Positions 40,825 to 49,925 of a DNA stretch of 64,000 bases are shown here, piece by piece. The notes under the pieces were generated by a model, which had not been told where the DNA came from, did no database searches, and worked only from the letters and a program-made list of their open reading frames with translations. A program made the position numbers and the translations under genes. The DNA lies in assembly GCF_014384885.1 (NCBI RefSeq), contig NZ_JACRST010000013.1, positions 13,955 through 77,954 on the forward strand. The letters are read 5' to 3'. Within the stretch, counting starts at the first letter, position 1, and each line of letters opens with the position of its first letter. The stretch is from Ligaoa zhengdingensis (lineage in GTDB: Bacteria > Bacillota > Clostridia > Oscillospirales > Ruminococcaceae).

Positions 40825-41946
40825 ATGGATTTCAACTTTTTTCTGCCCACGCGCGTCATCAGCGGTGCGGGCTGTGTGCGAAAGGGCGGCGCAGTTTTTT
40901 CCGCCCTGGGCCGCCGCTGTCTGATCATCACCGGGCGGCACAGCGCCAAGCTCAGCGGCGCGTTGGACGACTGCACCGCAGCATTGACCGAACAGGGCGT
41001 AACCTACGAGGTGTTCGACGGCATCGGCCCCAACCCGCTGCTCTCCTCCTGCGAGGAGGCCGGCCGCCGCGCTCAGGCATTTGGCGCGGACTTTCTCATC
41101 GGGATCGGAGGCGGCTCCCCGCTCGACGCGACCAAGGCCGCAGCCTTTTTCGCCACCGGGCTGGTGCACGGGACCGAGCTGTACGGCAAACTCCCCGATT
41201 GCGCCCTGCCCTTTGTACTGATCGGTACCACCGCCGGAACCGGCAGCGAAGTGACCCCCTACTCGGTGCTCACCGTGGACGAGACCGGCCGCAAGAAATC
41301 GTTTTGCGACCACACCGGCCACCGCACCTTTGCGGTCTGCGCCTTTGCCGACCCGCACTACACCGAGGCGCTCCCCTACGGCATCACCATCAGCACCGCA
41401 TTGGACGCCCTCTGCCACGCCATCGAGGGGTATTTCTCCTCCAAAGCGACCGATCTCTCGGATCTATTTGCAGCGCGGGCGGTATCGCTGCTGGTGGATG
41501 CGCTGCGCGCTGTCCACAAGCGGCCCAACAATGGGGATATCCCCTATGCGGTGCGGGAGCGGCTGCTCTACGGATCGCTCTACGCCGGCGTGACCATCAG
41601 CACGACCGGGACGGGCTTTTGCCATCCGCTGGGGTATTTTCTCTCGGAGGAACACCAGATTCCGCACGGGCAGGCGTGCGCTGTCTATCTGCGTGCATTT
41701 TTGCGCGAAGCCAAGGCACACTGTTTTGAGAAGTACGCCCATCTGTTCGCCAGCCTGGGCTACGGCGGAAGCAGTGTCTCGGCGCTGATCGGCGAGCTGC
41801 TGGACGCCCCGCTGCCGCATCTCACCGACGAACAACTGCGCGAAGTGGCCCACCGCTGCGCGCCCACAGCAAACTTTGCGACCTCCCCGGGCGTATTCAC
41901 CGAGGAGAAGGCATACACCCTATTGAAAGAGGTCTTCCCCGCCTGA
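40825..41946 (+). CDS. Iron-containing alcohol dehydrogenase
   Basis: 373 residues, ATG 40825 with GGAGGTG upstream. NAD(P) site GIGGGSPLDATKAAAFF near 92-108, TTAGTGSEVTPYSV, and metal ligands in ALDALCHAIEGYFS and HPLGYFLSEEHQIPHGQAC. It interconverts aldehydes or ketones and alcohols in the cytoplasm. The exact substrate (butanol, propanediol or other) cannot be told. Single-gene transcript with its own promoter; ppa lies 70 nt downstream. Confidence 0.92.
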   Translation: MDFNFFLPTRVISGAGCVRKGGAVFSALGRRCLIITGRHSAKLSGALDDCTAALTEQGVTYEVFDGIGPNPLLSSCEEAGRRAQAFGADFLIGIGGGSPLDATKAAAFFATGLVHGTELYGKLPDCALPFVLIGTTAGTGSEVTPYSVLTVDETGRKKSFCDHTGHRTFAVCAFADPHYTEALPYGITISTALDALCHAIEGYFSSKATDLSDLFAARAVSLLVDALRAVHKRPNNGDIPYAVRERLLYGSLYAGVTISTTGTGFCHPLGYFLSEEHQIPHGQACAVYLRAFLREAKAHCFEKYAHLFASLGYGGSSVSALIGELLDAPLPHLTDEQLREVAHRCAPTANFATSPGVFTEEKAYTLLKEVFPA

Positions 41947-42016
41947 CGCGCCGGAGGAACCCACACCTATCATGAAAATTAGGCGCCCGCGGCGCTCAGG
42001 AAGGCGGAATAATACC

Positions 42017-42547
42017 ATGAATATCTGGCACGACATCAGCCCCAAACGCATCACCCCCAAGGATTTTATGGCGGTCATCGAAATCCCCAAGGGGAGCAAA
42101 AAGAAATATGAGCTGGACAAGGATACCGGCCTCATCCGGCTGGACCGCATCCTCTACACCTCCACCCATTATCCCTCCAACTACGGCTTTATCCCCCGCA
42201 CCTACGGCGACGACCTCGACCCGCTGGATGTGCTGGTTTTATGCAGTGAGCCGATCGACCCGCTCACCCTGGTGCGGTGTTATCCCATCGGGGTGATCAC
42301 CATGATCGACAACGGCCGCAACGACGAAAAGATTGTGGCGATTCCGTTCGAGGACCCGACCTATAACAATTATCGCGATATCGACGACCTGCCGCGCCAC
42401 ATCTTTGACGAGATGACCCATTTTTTCCAGGTGTACAAAGCGCTGGAAAACAAGGAAACCGCGGTTAACGAGGTGGAGCACGCCGACCGCGCGGTTGAAG
42501 TCATTCAGAAGGCGTTGGAATCGTACATCGTACATTTCTGCCGCTGA
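42017..42547 (+). CDS. ppa: Inorganic pyrophosphatase, family I
   Basis: 176 residues from ATG 42017 (AAGGCGG 9 nt upstream). EIPKGSKKKYELDK near 20-33, YPSNYGFIPRTYGDDLDPLDVLVL with the catalytic Asp cluster near 60-72, and GVITMIDNGRNDEKIVAI. It hydrolyses PPi to drive biosynthesis. The in-frame ATG at 41972 adds a basic leader without family similarity. Confidence 0.94.
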   Translation: MNIWHDISPKRITPKDFMAVIEIPKGSKKKYELDKDTGLIRLDRILYTSTHYPSNYGFIPRTYGDDLDPLDVLVLCSEPIDPLTLVRCYPIGVITMIDNGRNDEKIVAIPFEDPTYNNYRDIDDLPRHIFDEMTHFFQVYKALENKETAVNEVEHADRAVEVIQKALESYIVHFCR

Positions 42548-42598
42548 CGCCCATCCCAGCACTGGTTCCGCCGAAACAACCGCTCTGATAAACCGACA

Positions 42599-42639
42599 AA
42601 AAGGCGCCCCCTTCTCTTACCGAGAAAGGGGTGCCTTTT
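42599..42639. terminator. Bidirectional terminator
   Basis: AAAAGGC, CCCC and TTCTC pair with GAGAA, GGGG and GCCTTTT; it separates convergent ppa and gap. Confidence 0.88.
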
Positions 42640-42741
42640 GTACGGTTATTTTCCCTATCGATGCGCCAACAGCGCTTCGACCAAGGAACCGGCTTTGTTG
42701 GGAATAGGGCCAGCGCCCGCATCCCAAAAGCTCAGTTTTAC

Positions 42742-43743
42742 TTATTTCACAGAATCCATGTGCTGGATGAGCATCAGGACCTTGTTGCTGTAGCCCCACT
42801 CGTTGTCGTACCAGGAAACGAGTTTGACGAACTTATCGGTCAGAGCGATACCAGCCTTCGCATCGAAGATGGAGGTGTGCTCGTCGTGGATGAAGTCGCT
42901 GGAAACCACAGAATCCTCGGTGTAGCCCAGGATGCCCTTGAGCTCGCCCTCAGAAGCCTCTTTGACAGCGGCGCAGATCTCGTCGTAGGTGGCCGATTTC
43001 GCCAGGTTGACGGTCAGGTCAACAACAGAAACATCCAGGGTGGGAACGCGGAAAGACATACCGGTGAGCTTGCCGTTGAGCTCGGGGATGACCTTGCCGA
43101 CCGCTTTCGCAGCGCCAGTGCTGGAGGGAATGATGTTGCCCGCAGCAGCACGGCCGCCTCTCCAGTCCTTCTTGGAAGGACCATCGACGGTCTTCTGGGT
43201 GCCGGTGGTGGAGTGAACGGTGGTCATCAGGCCGTCGACAATGCCGAACTTGTCGTTGATCACCTTCGCCAGAGGCGCCAGGCAGTTGGTGGTGCAGGAC
43301 GCGTTGGAAACGATGTCCATATCTTTGGTGTACTTGTCCTGGTTCACGCCCATAACAAACATCGGGGCATCCTTGGAGGGAGCGGAGATGACAACCTTCT
43401 TCGCGCCAGCCTTCAGATGGGCCTCAGCTTTCTCCATGGTGGTGAACACGCCGGTGGACTCCACAACATACTCAGCGCCGCAAGCAGCCCAGGGGATGTT
43501 GACGGGATCCTTCTCCGCATAGAACTTGACCTCTTTGCCGTTGACGATGATCGCATCGTCGGTGAACTTGATGTCGCCCTTGTACTGGCCGTGGATGGTG
43601 TCATAGCGCAGCATATAAGCGCAGTAGTCGGGGGTCATGAACGGATCGTTGATGCCAACGAACTCGATCTCGGGGTTATCCAGACCCGCGCGAAAAACCA
43701 ACCGGCCAATACGGCCAAAACCATTGATGCCTACCTTTATCAT
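42742..43743 (-). CDS. gap: Glyceraldehyde-3-phosphate dehydrogenase
   Basis: 333 residues. NAD fold VGINGFGRIGRL, catalytic SNASCTTNCLAPLAK with Cys near 153, and WYDNEWGYSNKVL. It catalyses the oxidative phosphorylation step of glycolysis. TAGGAGG lies 9 nt before ATG 43743. Codons look more uniform than in neighbours, as expected for a highly expressed gene. Monocistronic. Confidence 0.97.
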   Translation of the reverse strand: MIKVGINGFGRIGRLVFRAGLDNPEIEFVGINDPFMTPDYCAYMLRYDTIHGQYKGDIKFTDDAIIVNGKEVKFYAEKDPVNIPWAACGAEYVVESTGVFTTMEKAEAHLKAGAKKVVISAPSKDAPMFVMGVNQDKYTKDMDIVSNASCTTNCLAPLAKVINDKFGIVDGLMTTVHSTTGTQKTVDGPSKKDWRGGRAAAGNIIPSSTGAAKAVGKVIPELNGKLTGMSFRVPTLDVSVVDLTVNLAKSATYDEICAAVKEASEGELKGILGYTEDSVVSSDFIHDEHTSIFDAKAGIALTDKFVKLVSWYDNEWGYSNKVLMLIQHMDSVK

Positions 43744-43775
43744 GGGGCTTACCTCCTAAATTTTAATCTATACCT

Positions 43776-43804
43776 ATTTTATAACAAACCTATAAAAATG
43801 ACAA
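43776..43804 (-). promoter_or_regulatory. gap promoter
   Basis: Minus strand TTGTCA (43799-43804), 17 bp, TAAAAT (43776-43781), about 27 nt before the ribosome site. Confidence 0.8.
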
Positions 43805-44025
43805 GCACTTTGTGATATTATTAACTACAATTTCATTTTTTCGTGTAAATGTTTAAAATCCAGCAAATATTTCCCATCTTTTAATAAATAATGTAGACTT
43901 CGTCGCTATTTTTGTATATACTATCAGATAAGAGGGCTTGTTCTCTATGAAATATATCTGAATTTTGCGCGAAATAAGAGCCGCATTTCTTAAAATAAAA
44001 GGTTATTTGGAAAGGTGATTTTGCC

Positions 44026-45147
44026 ATGGAAAAGGGCAAATGCTGGTGGGAGCGATTCAGCAGGGATTATCAGGCTGCCGATTATCCTGTTATTTTGGCG
44101 GACCGCGACCGCAAAATCGTATGGCACAATGAGGCGGCCAACAGCTTGCCGTTTGACACAACCATTGGGATGGACCTTATTTTTTTGCCGTGTATTTCGA
44201 CAGTATTCGACCAATTTCTTCAGAGCGCCGACTTCCGGCTTGCCGTCGGTGGGATTCTGGATGGGCAGTATGACTGCCTGGTCTCTCTACTGTCCGAACA
44301 GGGGTACGTGCTGCAATTTTTCCCCTGCCACAGCTTTGCGCTTTCCTGTCCGCCCGGGCAGATACAGCGCGAGATCGATACCCTCACCCATCAGGCGCGC
44401 AACCCGCTCTCCACCATCTTCTCCGCGTTGATGAACATTTCCCACAGCAACAACGAAATTGGCGATCCTGATATTCACAACTATGTCAACAAAATTTCAA
44501 CGCAGTGTTACCGGCTGCTGCGCAGCGCCACCAACCTCACCGAATGGCAGCGCTACGTCAACGGCCTGTCGGTCTACCAGCCGCAGCGGCAAAACCTCTG
44601 CCTGTTTTTGGAACAGCTCTGCCGCGTCATCTCGGTGATGATCGAACGAAGCGGGCTGCAATTTCAATATTCGGTGCCGGGCGAGCCGGTGAATGCGACC
44701 TTTGACCCCAACAAGCTGTCCACTGCGGTGCTCAACCTGATTTCCAACGCGGCAAAGTTTTCCGCAGAATCCGGCCGCATCCTGGTGAATCTCAGCATCA
44801 ACCAGAAATTCGCTGCAATTTCGGTGGTGGACAACGGGTTCGGCATCCAGCCTGAGGCGCTTGAACACGCCTTTGAGCCGTTTTACAGCTACGACCCGCG
44901 CACCGCCAGCATCTGCGGGGACGGAGTGGGGCTCCCCCTGTGCAAGGAGATTGCCCGCGAGCTGGGCGGAAGCGTCGCTCTGGGAACCTCCGAAGGGCAG
45001 GGAACCCGAGCGATGCTCTGCATCCCCCTCTGCCCTGATGGCGGCCCGATCCTCTCGGTCAACGATTCGGCGGACCAGTATGTGTATGACCGGTTCTCCA
45101 ATATGTTTGTCATCCTCTCCGACGTCTGCAAGGTGCCCGACTTTTAA
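44026..45147 (+). CDS. Soluble orphan sensor histidine kinase
   Basis: 373 residues, no membrane helix. A PAS-like N-terminus (YPVILADRDRKIVWHNEAANSLP) is followed by an H box, EIDTLTHQARNPLSTIFSALM near 120-138 with Gln after the His, and a complete ATPase domain: N box LSTAVLNLISNAAKFS, VVDNGFGIQP, FEPFYSYD, GDGVGLPLCKEIARELGG. A 50-residue C-terminal tail follows. No response regulator is adjacent. It probably senses a cytoplasmic signal. Confidence 0.82.
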   Translation: MEKGKCWWERFSRDYQAADYPVILADRDRKIVWHNEAANSLPFDTTIGMDLIFLPCISTVFDQFLQSADFRLAVGGILDGQYDCLVSLLSEQGYVLQFFPCHSFALSCPPGQIQREIDTLTHQARNPLSTIFSALMNISHSNNEIGDPDIHNYVNKISTQCYRLLRSATNLTEWQRYVNGLSVYQPQRQNLCLFLEQLCRVISVMIERSGLQFQYSVPGEPVNATFDPNKLSTAVLNLISNAAKFSAESGRILVNLSINQKFAAISVVDNGFGIQPEALEHAFEPFYSYDPRTASICGDGVGLPLCKEIARELGGSVALGTSEGQGTRAMLCIPLCPDGGPILSVNDSADQYVYDRFSNMFVILSDVCKVPDF

Positions 45148-45253
45148 ACAACCGGCTTCCCCATCTGTTGACAACTCTGCGGCTTGGCATTAGACTAAGG
45201 GGCAGGACGGGCGCACAGCCGCCCGGCAAATCGAACAGAAGGAGGCCGTCGCC

Positions 45254-45598
45254 ATGCCCTGTATTCAAACCAAGGTCAACGTCAAACTGTCACAGGAAAC
45301 GGAACGATCGATCAAAGCCAAGTTGGGAGAAGCGATCGCACTGATCCCCGGCAAATCGGAGAACTGGCTGATGCTCACCTTTGAGGACCAATGCCGCATC
45401 TGGTTCCGCGGGGAGGATAACGCCCCGGCCGCTTTCGTCGAGGTCAAAATCTACGGCAAGGCGCCGGGTGCGGTCTACGATAAGCTCACCGCCCGGATTA
45501 CGGAGATCCTCGACGAGGAGCTCGGCATCGCAGCCGATCACATCTACGTGAAATACGAGGAAGTCGCCCACTGGGGTTGGAACGGTTCCAACTTTTGA
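45254..45598 (+). CDS. MIF-like tautomerase superfamily protein
   Basis: 114 residues with GAAGGAGG upstream of ATG 45254. Catalytic Pro follows the initiator Met (MPCIQTKVNVKLS), and the MIF pattern continues: LGEAIALIPGKSENWLML, FEDQCRIWFRG, VEVKIYGKAPGAVYDKLTARI. Bacterial MIF homologues show phenylpyruvate/dopachrome tautomerase activity in vitro; their physiological role is unclear. Single gene ended by a terminator. Confidence 0.88.
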   Translation: MPCIQTKVNVKLSQETERSIKAKLGEAIALIPGKSENWLMLTFEDQCRIWFRGEDNAPAAFVEVKIYGKAPGAVYDKLTARITEILDEELGIAADHIYVKYEEVAHWGWNGSNF

Positions 45599-45608
45599 TG
45601 CGTGAAAC

Positions 45609-45643
45609 AGCGAGGGCCGCGGCGGTTTGCCGCGGCCCTCGCT
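45609..45643. terminator. Bidirectional terminator
   Basis: A 15-bp perfect stem (45609-45623 with 45629-45643) between convergent MIF-like and response-regulator genes. Confidence 0.85.
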
Positions 45644-45649
45644 TTGCTT

Positions 45650-46348
45650 CTACTGATCTGTCATGCGGTAGCCGACCCCCACCTCGGTGAGGATATACCG
45701 GGGCTCGGCGGGATTCTGTTCGATCTTGCGGCGGATGTTGGCCATGTTCACCCGCAAAATCTGGTTGTCATCGGCCGCATAGGGACCCCAAATCTGCTCG
45801 ATGATGCTGTCATAGGTGAGCACCCGCCCCGCGTGCCTGCTGAGCAGGGCCACAATTTTGTACTCGATCTGGGTCAGGTGCACCGGTTCCCCGTCCACCG
45901 TGACGATCCGCTTTTCAAAGTCTATGGTAAAGCCGCCGTTGGTAAAACAGGCGTTGGGCGCATCGCTGCCCGCGACCTTTTGGTTGTGCCGCAGCGCGGT
46001 GCGGATGCGCGCGAGCAGCTCGGAGGTGCCGAACGGCTTGGTGATGTAGTCGTCCGCCCCCAGGTCGAGCGCCTCCACCTTTTCGCGCTCATAGCCGCGC
46101 GCCGACACCACGATGATCGGCACCGACGACCACTGGCGCACCGAGCGCAGCACCTCCAGCCCGTCGATGTCCGGCAGGCCCAGGTCGAGCAGCACCACAT
46201 CGGGGCAATGCGAAGAGATCAGCGACAGGGTTTCCCGCCCGGTTTCGGTCTGAATGGTGCGGTAGCCGTTGCTAGTGAGCACCGTGGAGATAAAATGGCT
46301 GATCGCCCGTTCATCCTCCACAATCAGGATGGTAATTTTATTGGCCAA
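45650..46348 (-). CDS. KdpE-like OmpR-family response regulator
   Basis: 232 residues. Receiver: ILIVEDERAIS, phospho-acceptor Asp in VVLLDLGLPDIDG near 54, Lys in YITKPFG. Winged helix: LTQIEYKIVALLSRHAGRVLTYDSIIEQIWG and VNMANIRRKIEQNP. Closest to KdpE. The start overlaps the kinase stop by 11 nt. No kdpFABC genes are in the window, so target genes may lie elsewhere or next door (pit). Confidence 0.87.
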   Translation of the reverse strand: MANKITILIVEDERAISHFISTVLTSNGYRTIQTETGRETLSLISSHCPDVVLLDLGLPDIDGLEVLRSVRQWSSVPIIVVSARGYEREKVEALDLGADDYITKPFGTSELLARIRTALRHNQKVAGSDAPNACFTNGGFTIDFEKRIVTVDGEPVHLTQIEYKIVALLSRHAGRVLTYDSIIEQIWGPYAADDNQILRVNMANIRRKIEQNPAEPRYILTEVGVGYRMTDQ

Positions 46349-47930
46349 TGGTCTTCACCTCATCAATTGGTAATGTAAAACGGAAAGTAGCCCCGCCGCC
46401 GGGCGGATTCTCCACCGAGATCTCTCCGCCGTGCGCCCGGACGATCGAGCTACAAATCGAAAGCCCGATGCCCATCCCACGGGACGAGTCGCTGCTGCGC
46501 GCCTGCTGTAGGTCGTAGCCCTCAAATAGCCGGGGGATCATCCCCGCAGGCACCCCCTTGCCGTAATCGCGCACCTCAAACAGCGCGTCGCCCCCGCGGC
46601 GGGTGATATGTACATTGATGGGCGGGGCTCCAGCCCCCATGGGGATACCGCTGTGCAGGATGGCGTTTTCCACCAGATTGATGAGCACCTGTTCAATCAG
46701 GGTGGCGTCCATCGGTACGAGCAAAAATTCATCGGGCACCCGCACATCCAGCGGCTGGCCGGGATAGCGCACCTTGATGCGGCCGACTGCCTCAGCCACG
46801 ATCTCCTCTGCGGCTTCCGGCGCCTTGCGCACCGTCGCGGTTCCCCCCGCGCTGATGCGGGTGACCGACAACAGGTTTTCCACCATGCGGATCAGCCACT
46901 GGGAATCCTCGCGGATATCCCCCACCAATTTGTCGTGCGTTTCGCGGTCGATCTGCCCACTGCTCTCCAAAATCGCATCGCTCGCCCCCAGGATACTGGT
47001 CAACGGGGTGCGCAGGTCGTGTGAAATTGCGCGCAGCAGATTGCTGCGCATCTTCTCCCGCTCCGACTCCATCAGGATGGCGTTCTGCTCCTCCGAAAGC
47101 CGCTGGCGCTCCAGTGCCAGCGCCATCTGCGAGGCGAGGGAGTCAAGAAAGCCGAGCTGTTCTGCATCCGGTCTGCCGCCGTCGTCGTACAGCAGGCCGA
47201 TCACCGCCAGCACCCCGTCCGCAGCGCACACCGGCTGATAAAAGACGGCCGAACGGGTGCACTCCTCGGTGCCCGCGCCGGCGGGCCGCCCGTGTGCGAA
47301 TACCCAGCCCGCGGCGAAGCGCTCGCCGGAGGACCGCAGCACCAGCTCCTGTCCGGAGGAAGCGCCGCGCGTCCATACCGGGCAGTCCTCCTGCGCGGGG
47401 TTCCCACCGTAGAGGATACCGGGACGGGACAGGCCCGCGAGGCAGTCGAGCGCCGCCTGTGCGATCTGCTGTCCGCCGCGCGCCGCCAAAAAACGGCTGC
47501 TGATGCTGTAAAGCTCGCGGGTGTGGCGCTCCCGCTCCTCCGACTGGCGCGCCTGCTGCTTGATCTGTACAGTCATCGCGCTGGTCATCACCGACACCAG
47601 CAGCATACTGGCAAAGGTGAAGGGGTAGCCTGCGCGGGTAAAGTCGAGCGCGGAGTAGGGATAGGTAAAAAAGAAGTTCACCGCCACCACGCCAGCCACC
47701 GAAGCGGCGATTCCCCAGAAATAACCGTTTGTAAAACGAGATATCAATACTACTGCCAGGATATAAATGACGATCAGGCAGACGGTGTCGAAGCTGGAAA
47801 TCACCGCCGCCAGAACGATGCAGGACAGGGTGGTGGCCAGCAGGATCGCCAGCGTCTTCACCGCGTCCGGCCGCAGCCAGCGGGGCGCTGAAAGCTGCGA
47901 CAGACGCCGCAGCCAATTTGGCCGTTGCAT
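46338..47930 (-). CDS. KdpD-like sensor histidine kinase lacking the KdpD N-terminal domain
   Basis: 530 residues from ATG 47930 (GGAGG 6 nt upstream). It starts with four DUF4118-type helices (about 25-125; FTNGYFWGIAASVAGVVAVNFFFTYPYSALDF). A GAF-like region follows (about 150-290), then H box LLRAISHDLRTPLTSILGA near 320, N box LIEQVLINLVENAILHS, and RDYGKGVP / GMGIGLSICSSIVRAHGG. The cytoplasmic KdpD/Usp N-terminal domains are missing, so the K+ and c-di-AMP inputs of full KdpD are not expected. Confidence 0.87.
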   Translation of the reverse strand: MQRPNWLRRLSQLSAPRWLRPDAVKTLAILLATTLSCIVLAAVISSFDTVCLIVIYILAVVLISRFTNGYFWGIAASVAGVVAVNFFFTYPYSALDFTRAGYPFTFASMLLVSVMTSAMTVQIKQQARQSEERERHTRELYSISSRFLAARGGQQIAQAALDCLAGLSRPGILYGGNPAQEDCPVWTRGASSGQELVLRSSGERFAAGWVFAHGRPAGAGTEECTRSAVFYQPVCAADGVLAVIGLLYDDGGRPDAEQLGFLDSLASQMALALERQRLSEEQNAILMESEREKMRSNLLRAISHDLRTPLTSILGASDAILESSGQIDRETHDKLVGDIREDSQWLIRMVENLLSVTRISAGGTATVRKAPEAAEEIVAEAVGRIKVRYPGQPLDVRVPDEFLLVPMDATLIEQVLINLVENAILHSGIPMGAGAPPINVHITRRGGDALFEVRDYGKGVPAGMIPRLFEGYDLQQARSSDSSRGMGIGLSICSSIVRAHGGEISVENPPGGGATFRFTLPIDEVKTIGQ

Positions 47931-48039
47931 GGCAGTCCTCCCCCTTTCCCCATGTTGCGTTCTATCCCCATTATACCGGAACGGGAGGAAACTGCAACGC
48001 AAAGCGCCATAAAAAAGTTGTTAAGATCATCTTTTACGC

Positions 48040-48068
48040 TTGCGGGCAGCGCCACAAAATGGTATGAT
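48040..48068 (+). promoter_or_regulatory. pit promoter
   Basis: TTGCGG, 17 bp, TATGAT, about 55 nt before the GTG start. Confidence 0.55.
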
Positions 48069-48123
48069 TTTATTGATTATTTACCGCCATTTTTCTCGGT
48101 ATTGACACAAAAGGAGAAACGTT

Positions 48124-49176
48124 GTGACAATTTCGTTAACAGAATTTCTCAGCCAGTTGGTTTCCAATCCCGCGCTTTTGGTCACGGTGCTGCTCACCCT
48201 CGGCGTCATCCTGGTAAACGGGTGGACCGACGCGCCCAACGCCATCGCCACCTGCATCTCCACGCGCTCGATGAGCCCGCGGGCGGCGATCCTGATGGCG
48301 GCCGTATTCAACTTTCTCGGCGTATTGTTTATGACGATGGTCAACGCCACTGTGGCCCAGACCATCTACAATATGGCCGACTTCGGCAACGACCCGCACG
48401 AGGCGCTCACCGCCCTGTGCGCGGCCCTGTTTGCGATTGTGGTGTGGGCCACGGCCGCCTGGGTGTTCGGCATCCCCACCAGCGAGAGCCACGCGCTGAT
48501 CGCGGGCGTCTCGGGCGCGGCCATCGCGCTGCACAACGGCCTGGGCGGCATCAACTTCGGCGAGTGGGTCAAGGTTCTGTATGGCCTGGTATTTTCCACC
48601 CTGCTGGGGTTTGCGATGGGCTGGATCACCGTCAAGGCGATCGAGCTGATCTGCCGCAGGATCGACCGGCGAAAAACGGCCGGTTTCTTCCAAAAGGCGC
48701 AGGTGTGCGGCGGCGCCGCCATGGCGTTCATGCACGGCGCGCAGGACGGTCAGAAGTTCATGGGCATCTTTCTGCTGGGGGTGTTCCTCGCCAAGGGTCA
48801 GGCCGATGTCACCAACTTTGTCATCCCGGTCTGGCTGATGATCCTCTGCTCGGTGGTGATGGGGCTTGGCACCTCGGTCGGCGGCTACCGCATCATCAAG
48901 GCCGTCGGCATGGACATGGTCAAGCTCGAACGCTACCAGGGATTCGCGGCCGACCTGGCCGGCGCGGGCTGTCTGCTGATCTCCTCCCTCACCGGCGTAC
49001 CGGTGAGCACCACCCACACCAAGACCACCGCCATCATGGGCGTGGGCGCGGCCAAGCGGCTGTCGTCGGTCAACTGGGGCGTGGTGAAGGAGATGGTGTA
49101 CACCTGGGTGCTCACCTTCCCCGGCTGCGGGCTGATCGGCTTTTTGATGGCCAAGCTGTTTATGATACTCTTCTAA
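48124..49176 (+). CDS. pit: PiT-family inorganic phosphate transporter
   Basis: 350 residues from GTG 48124 (AAGGAG 7 nt upstream), about ten helices. The two PiT repeats carry NGWTDAPNAIATCISTRSM near 30 and MHGAQDGQKFMGIFLLG near 200; TKTTAIMGVGAAKR is near the C-terminus. It takes up phosphate (or metal-phosphate) with cations. Next gene is the DUF47 accessory protein; the KdpDE-like system is divergent. Confidence 0.92.
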   Translation: MTISLTEFLSQLVSNPALLVTVLLTLGVILVNGWTDAPNAIATCISTRSMSPRAAILMAAVFNFLGVLFMTMVNATVAQTIYNMADFGNDPHEALTALCAALFAIVVWATAAWVFGIPTSESHALIAGVSGAAIALHNGLGGINFGEWVKVLYGLVFSTLLGFAMGWITVKAIELICRRIDRRKTAGFFQKAQVCGGAAMAFMHGAQDGQKFMGIFLLGVFLAKGQADVTNFVIPVWLMILCSVVMGLGTSVGGYRIIKAVGMDMVKLERYQGFAADLAGAGCLLISSLTGVPVSTTHTKTTAIMGVGAAKRLSSVNWGVVKEMVYTWVLTFPGCGLIGFLMAKLFMILF

Positions 49177-49204
49177 ATCTACGGTTGGAAAGGACTTAAA
49201 AACG

Positions 49205-49828
49205 ATGGGAAATCAACGCGATACCGCTTATTACGACCTGTTTGTCACCATGGTGGATTATTCCTGCCGTTCAGCGCAGCTGCTGGACGAGACGCTGCGC
49301 CACTTCCAGCCCAGCGAGCTGCGCGCCAAGCTGGACGAGCTGCACCAATTGGAGCACAGCGCGGACATGTGCAAGCACGACATGATGCATCAGCTCGCGC
49401 GGGAGTTCATCACCCCGATCGAGCGCGAGGACATCATCGGGCTCGCGCAGGAGATTGACGAGGTGACCGACAATATCGAGGACGTGTTGCTGCGCATCTT
49501 TATGTATAATATCACCGAGATCCGCCCCGAGGCGCTGGAGTTCACCTCTGTGGTCGTGAGCTGCTGTTCCGCGCTCAAAACCGCGATGGAGGAGTTCCAC
49601 AACTTCCGCAAGTCCACCACCATTCACGGCAGCATTGTAGAGATCAACCGCCTGGAGGAAGTGGGCGACAAGCTGTACGTCGACTCGATGCGCAAACTTT
49701 ATACCGACGGCAGCACCCCGGTGGAGATGCTCACCTGGAGCGAGACCTTCGACCGCCTGGAGGGGTGCTGTGACGCCTGCGAGCACGCGGCCGACGTGGT
49801 GGAAAGCATCATTATGAAGAACACCTAA
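49205..49828 (+). CDS. DUF47 (PhoU-like) accessory protein of PiT
   Basis: 207 residues, all helical, typical DUF47/TIGR00153: YDLFVTMVDYSCRSAQLLDETL, HQLEHSADMCKHDMMHQLAREFITPIEREDIIGLAQEIDEVTDNIEDV with repeated Glu/Asp metal sites like PhoU. It lies 28 nt after pit, the standard pairing, and probably modulates PiT transport. Confidence 0.92.
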   Translation: MGNQRDTAYYDLFVTMVDYSCRSAQLLDETLRHFQPSELRAKLDELHQLEHSADMCKHDMMHQLAREFITPIEREDIIGLAQEIDEVTDNIEDVLLRIFMYNITEIRPEALEFTSVVVSCCSALKTAMEEFHNFRKSTTIHGSIVEINRLEEVGDKLYVDSMRKLYTDGSTPVEMLTWSETFDRLEGCCDACEHAADVVESIIMKNT

Positions 49829-49866
49829 TAGCGTAGGCTCAACCCTTTCTCATACAAATTTCCACA

Positions 49867-49918
49867 AAACGCCCAACAGCCCGGGAGTGCAAATACACTC
49901 CCGGGCTGTTGGGCGTTT
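49867..49918. terminator. Bidirectional terminator
   Basis: A 23-bp perfect stem (49867-49889 with 49896-49918) with a 6-nt loop, between convergent DUF47 and msmX genes. Confidence 0.9.
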
Positions 49919-49925
49919 CGCTGGT

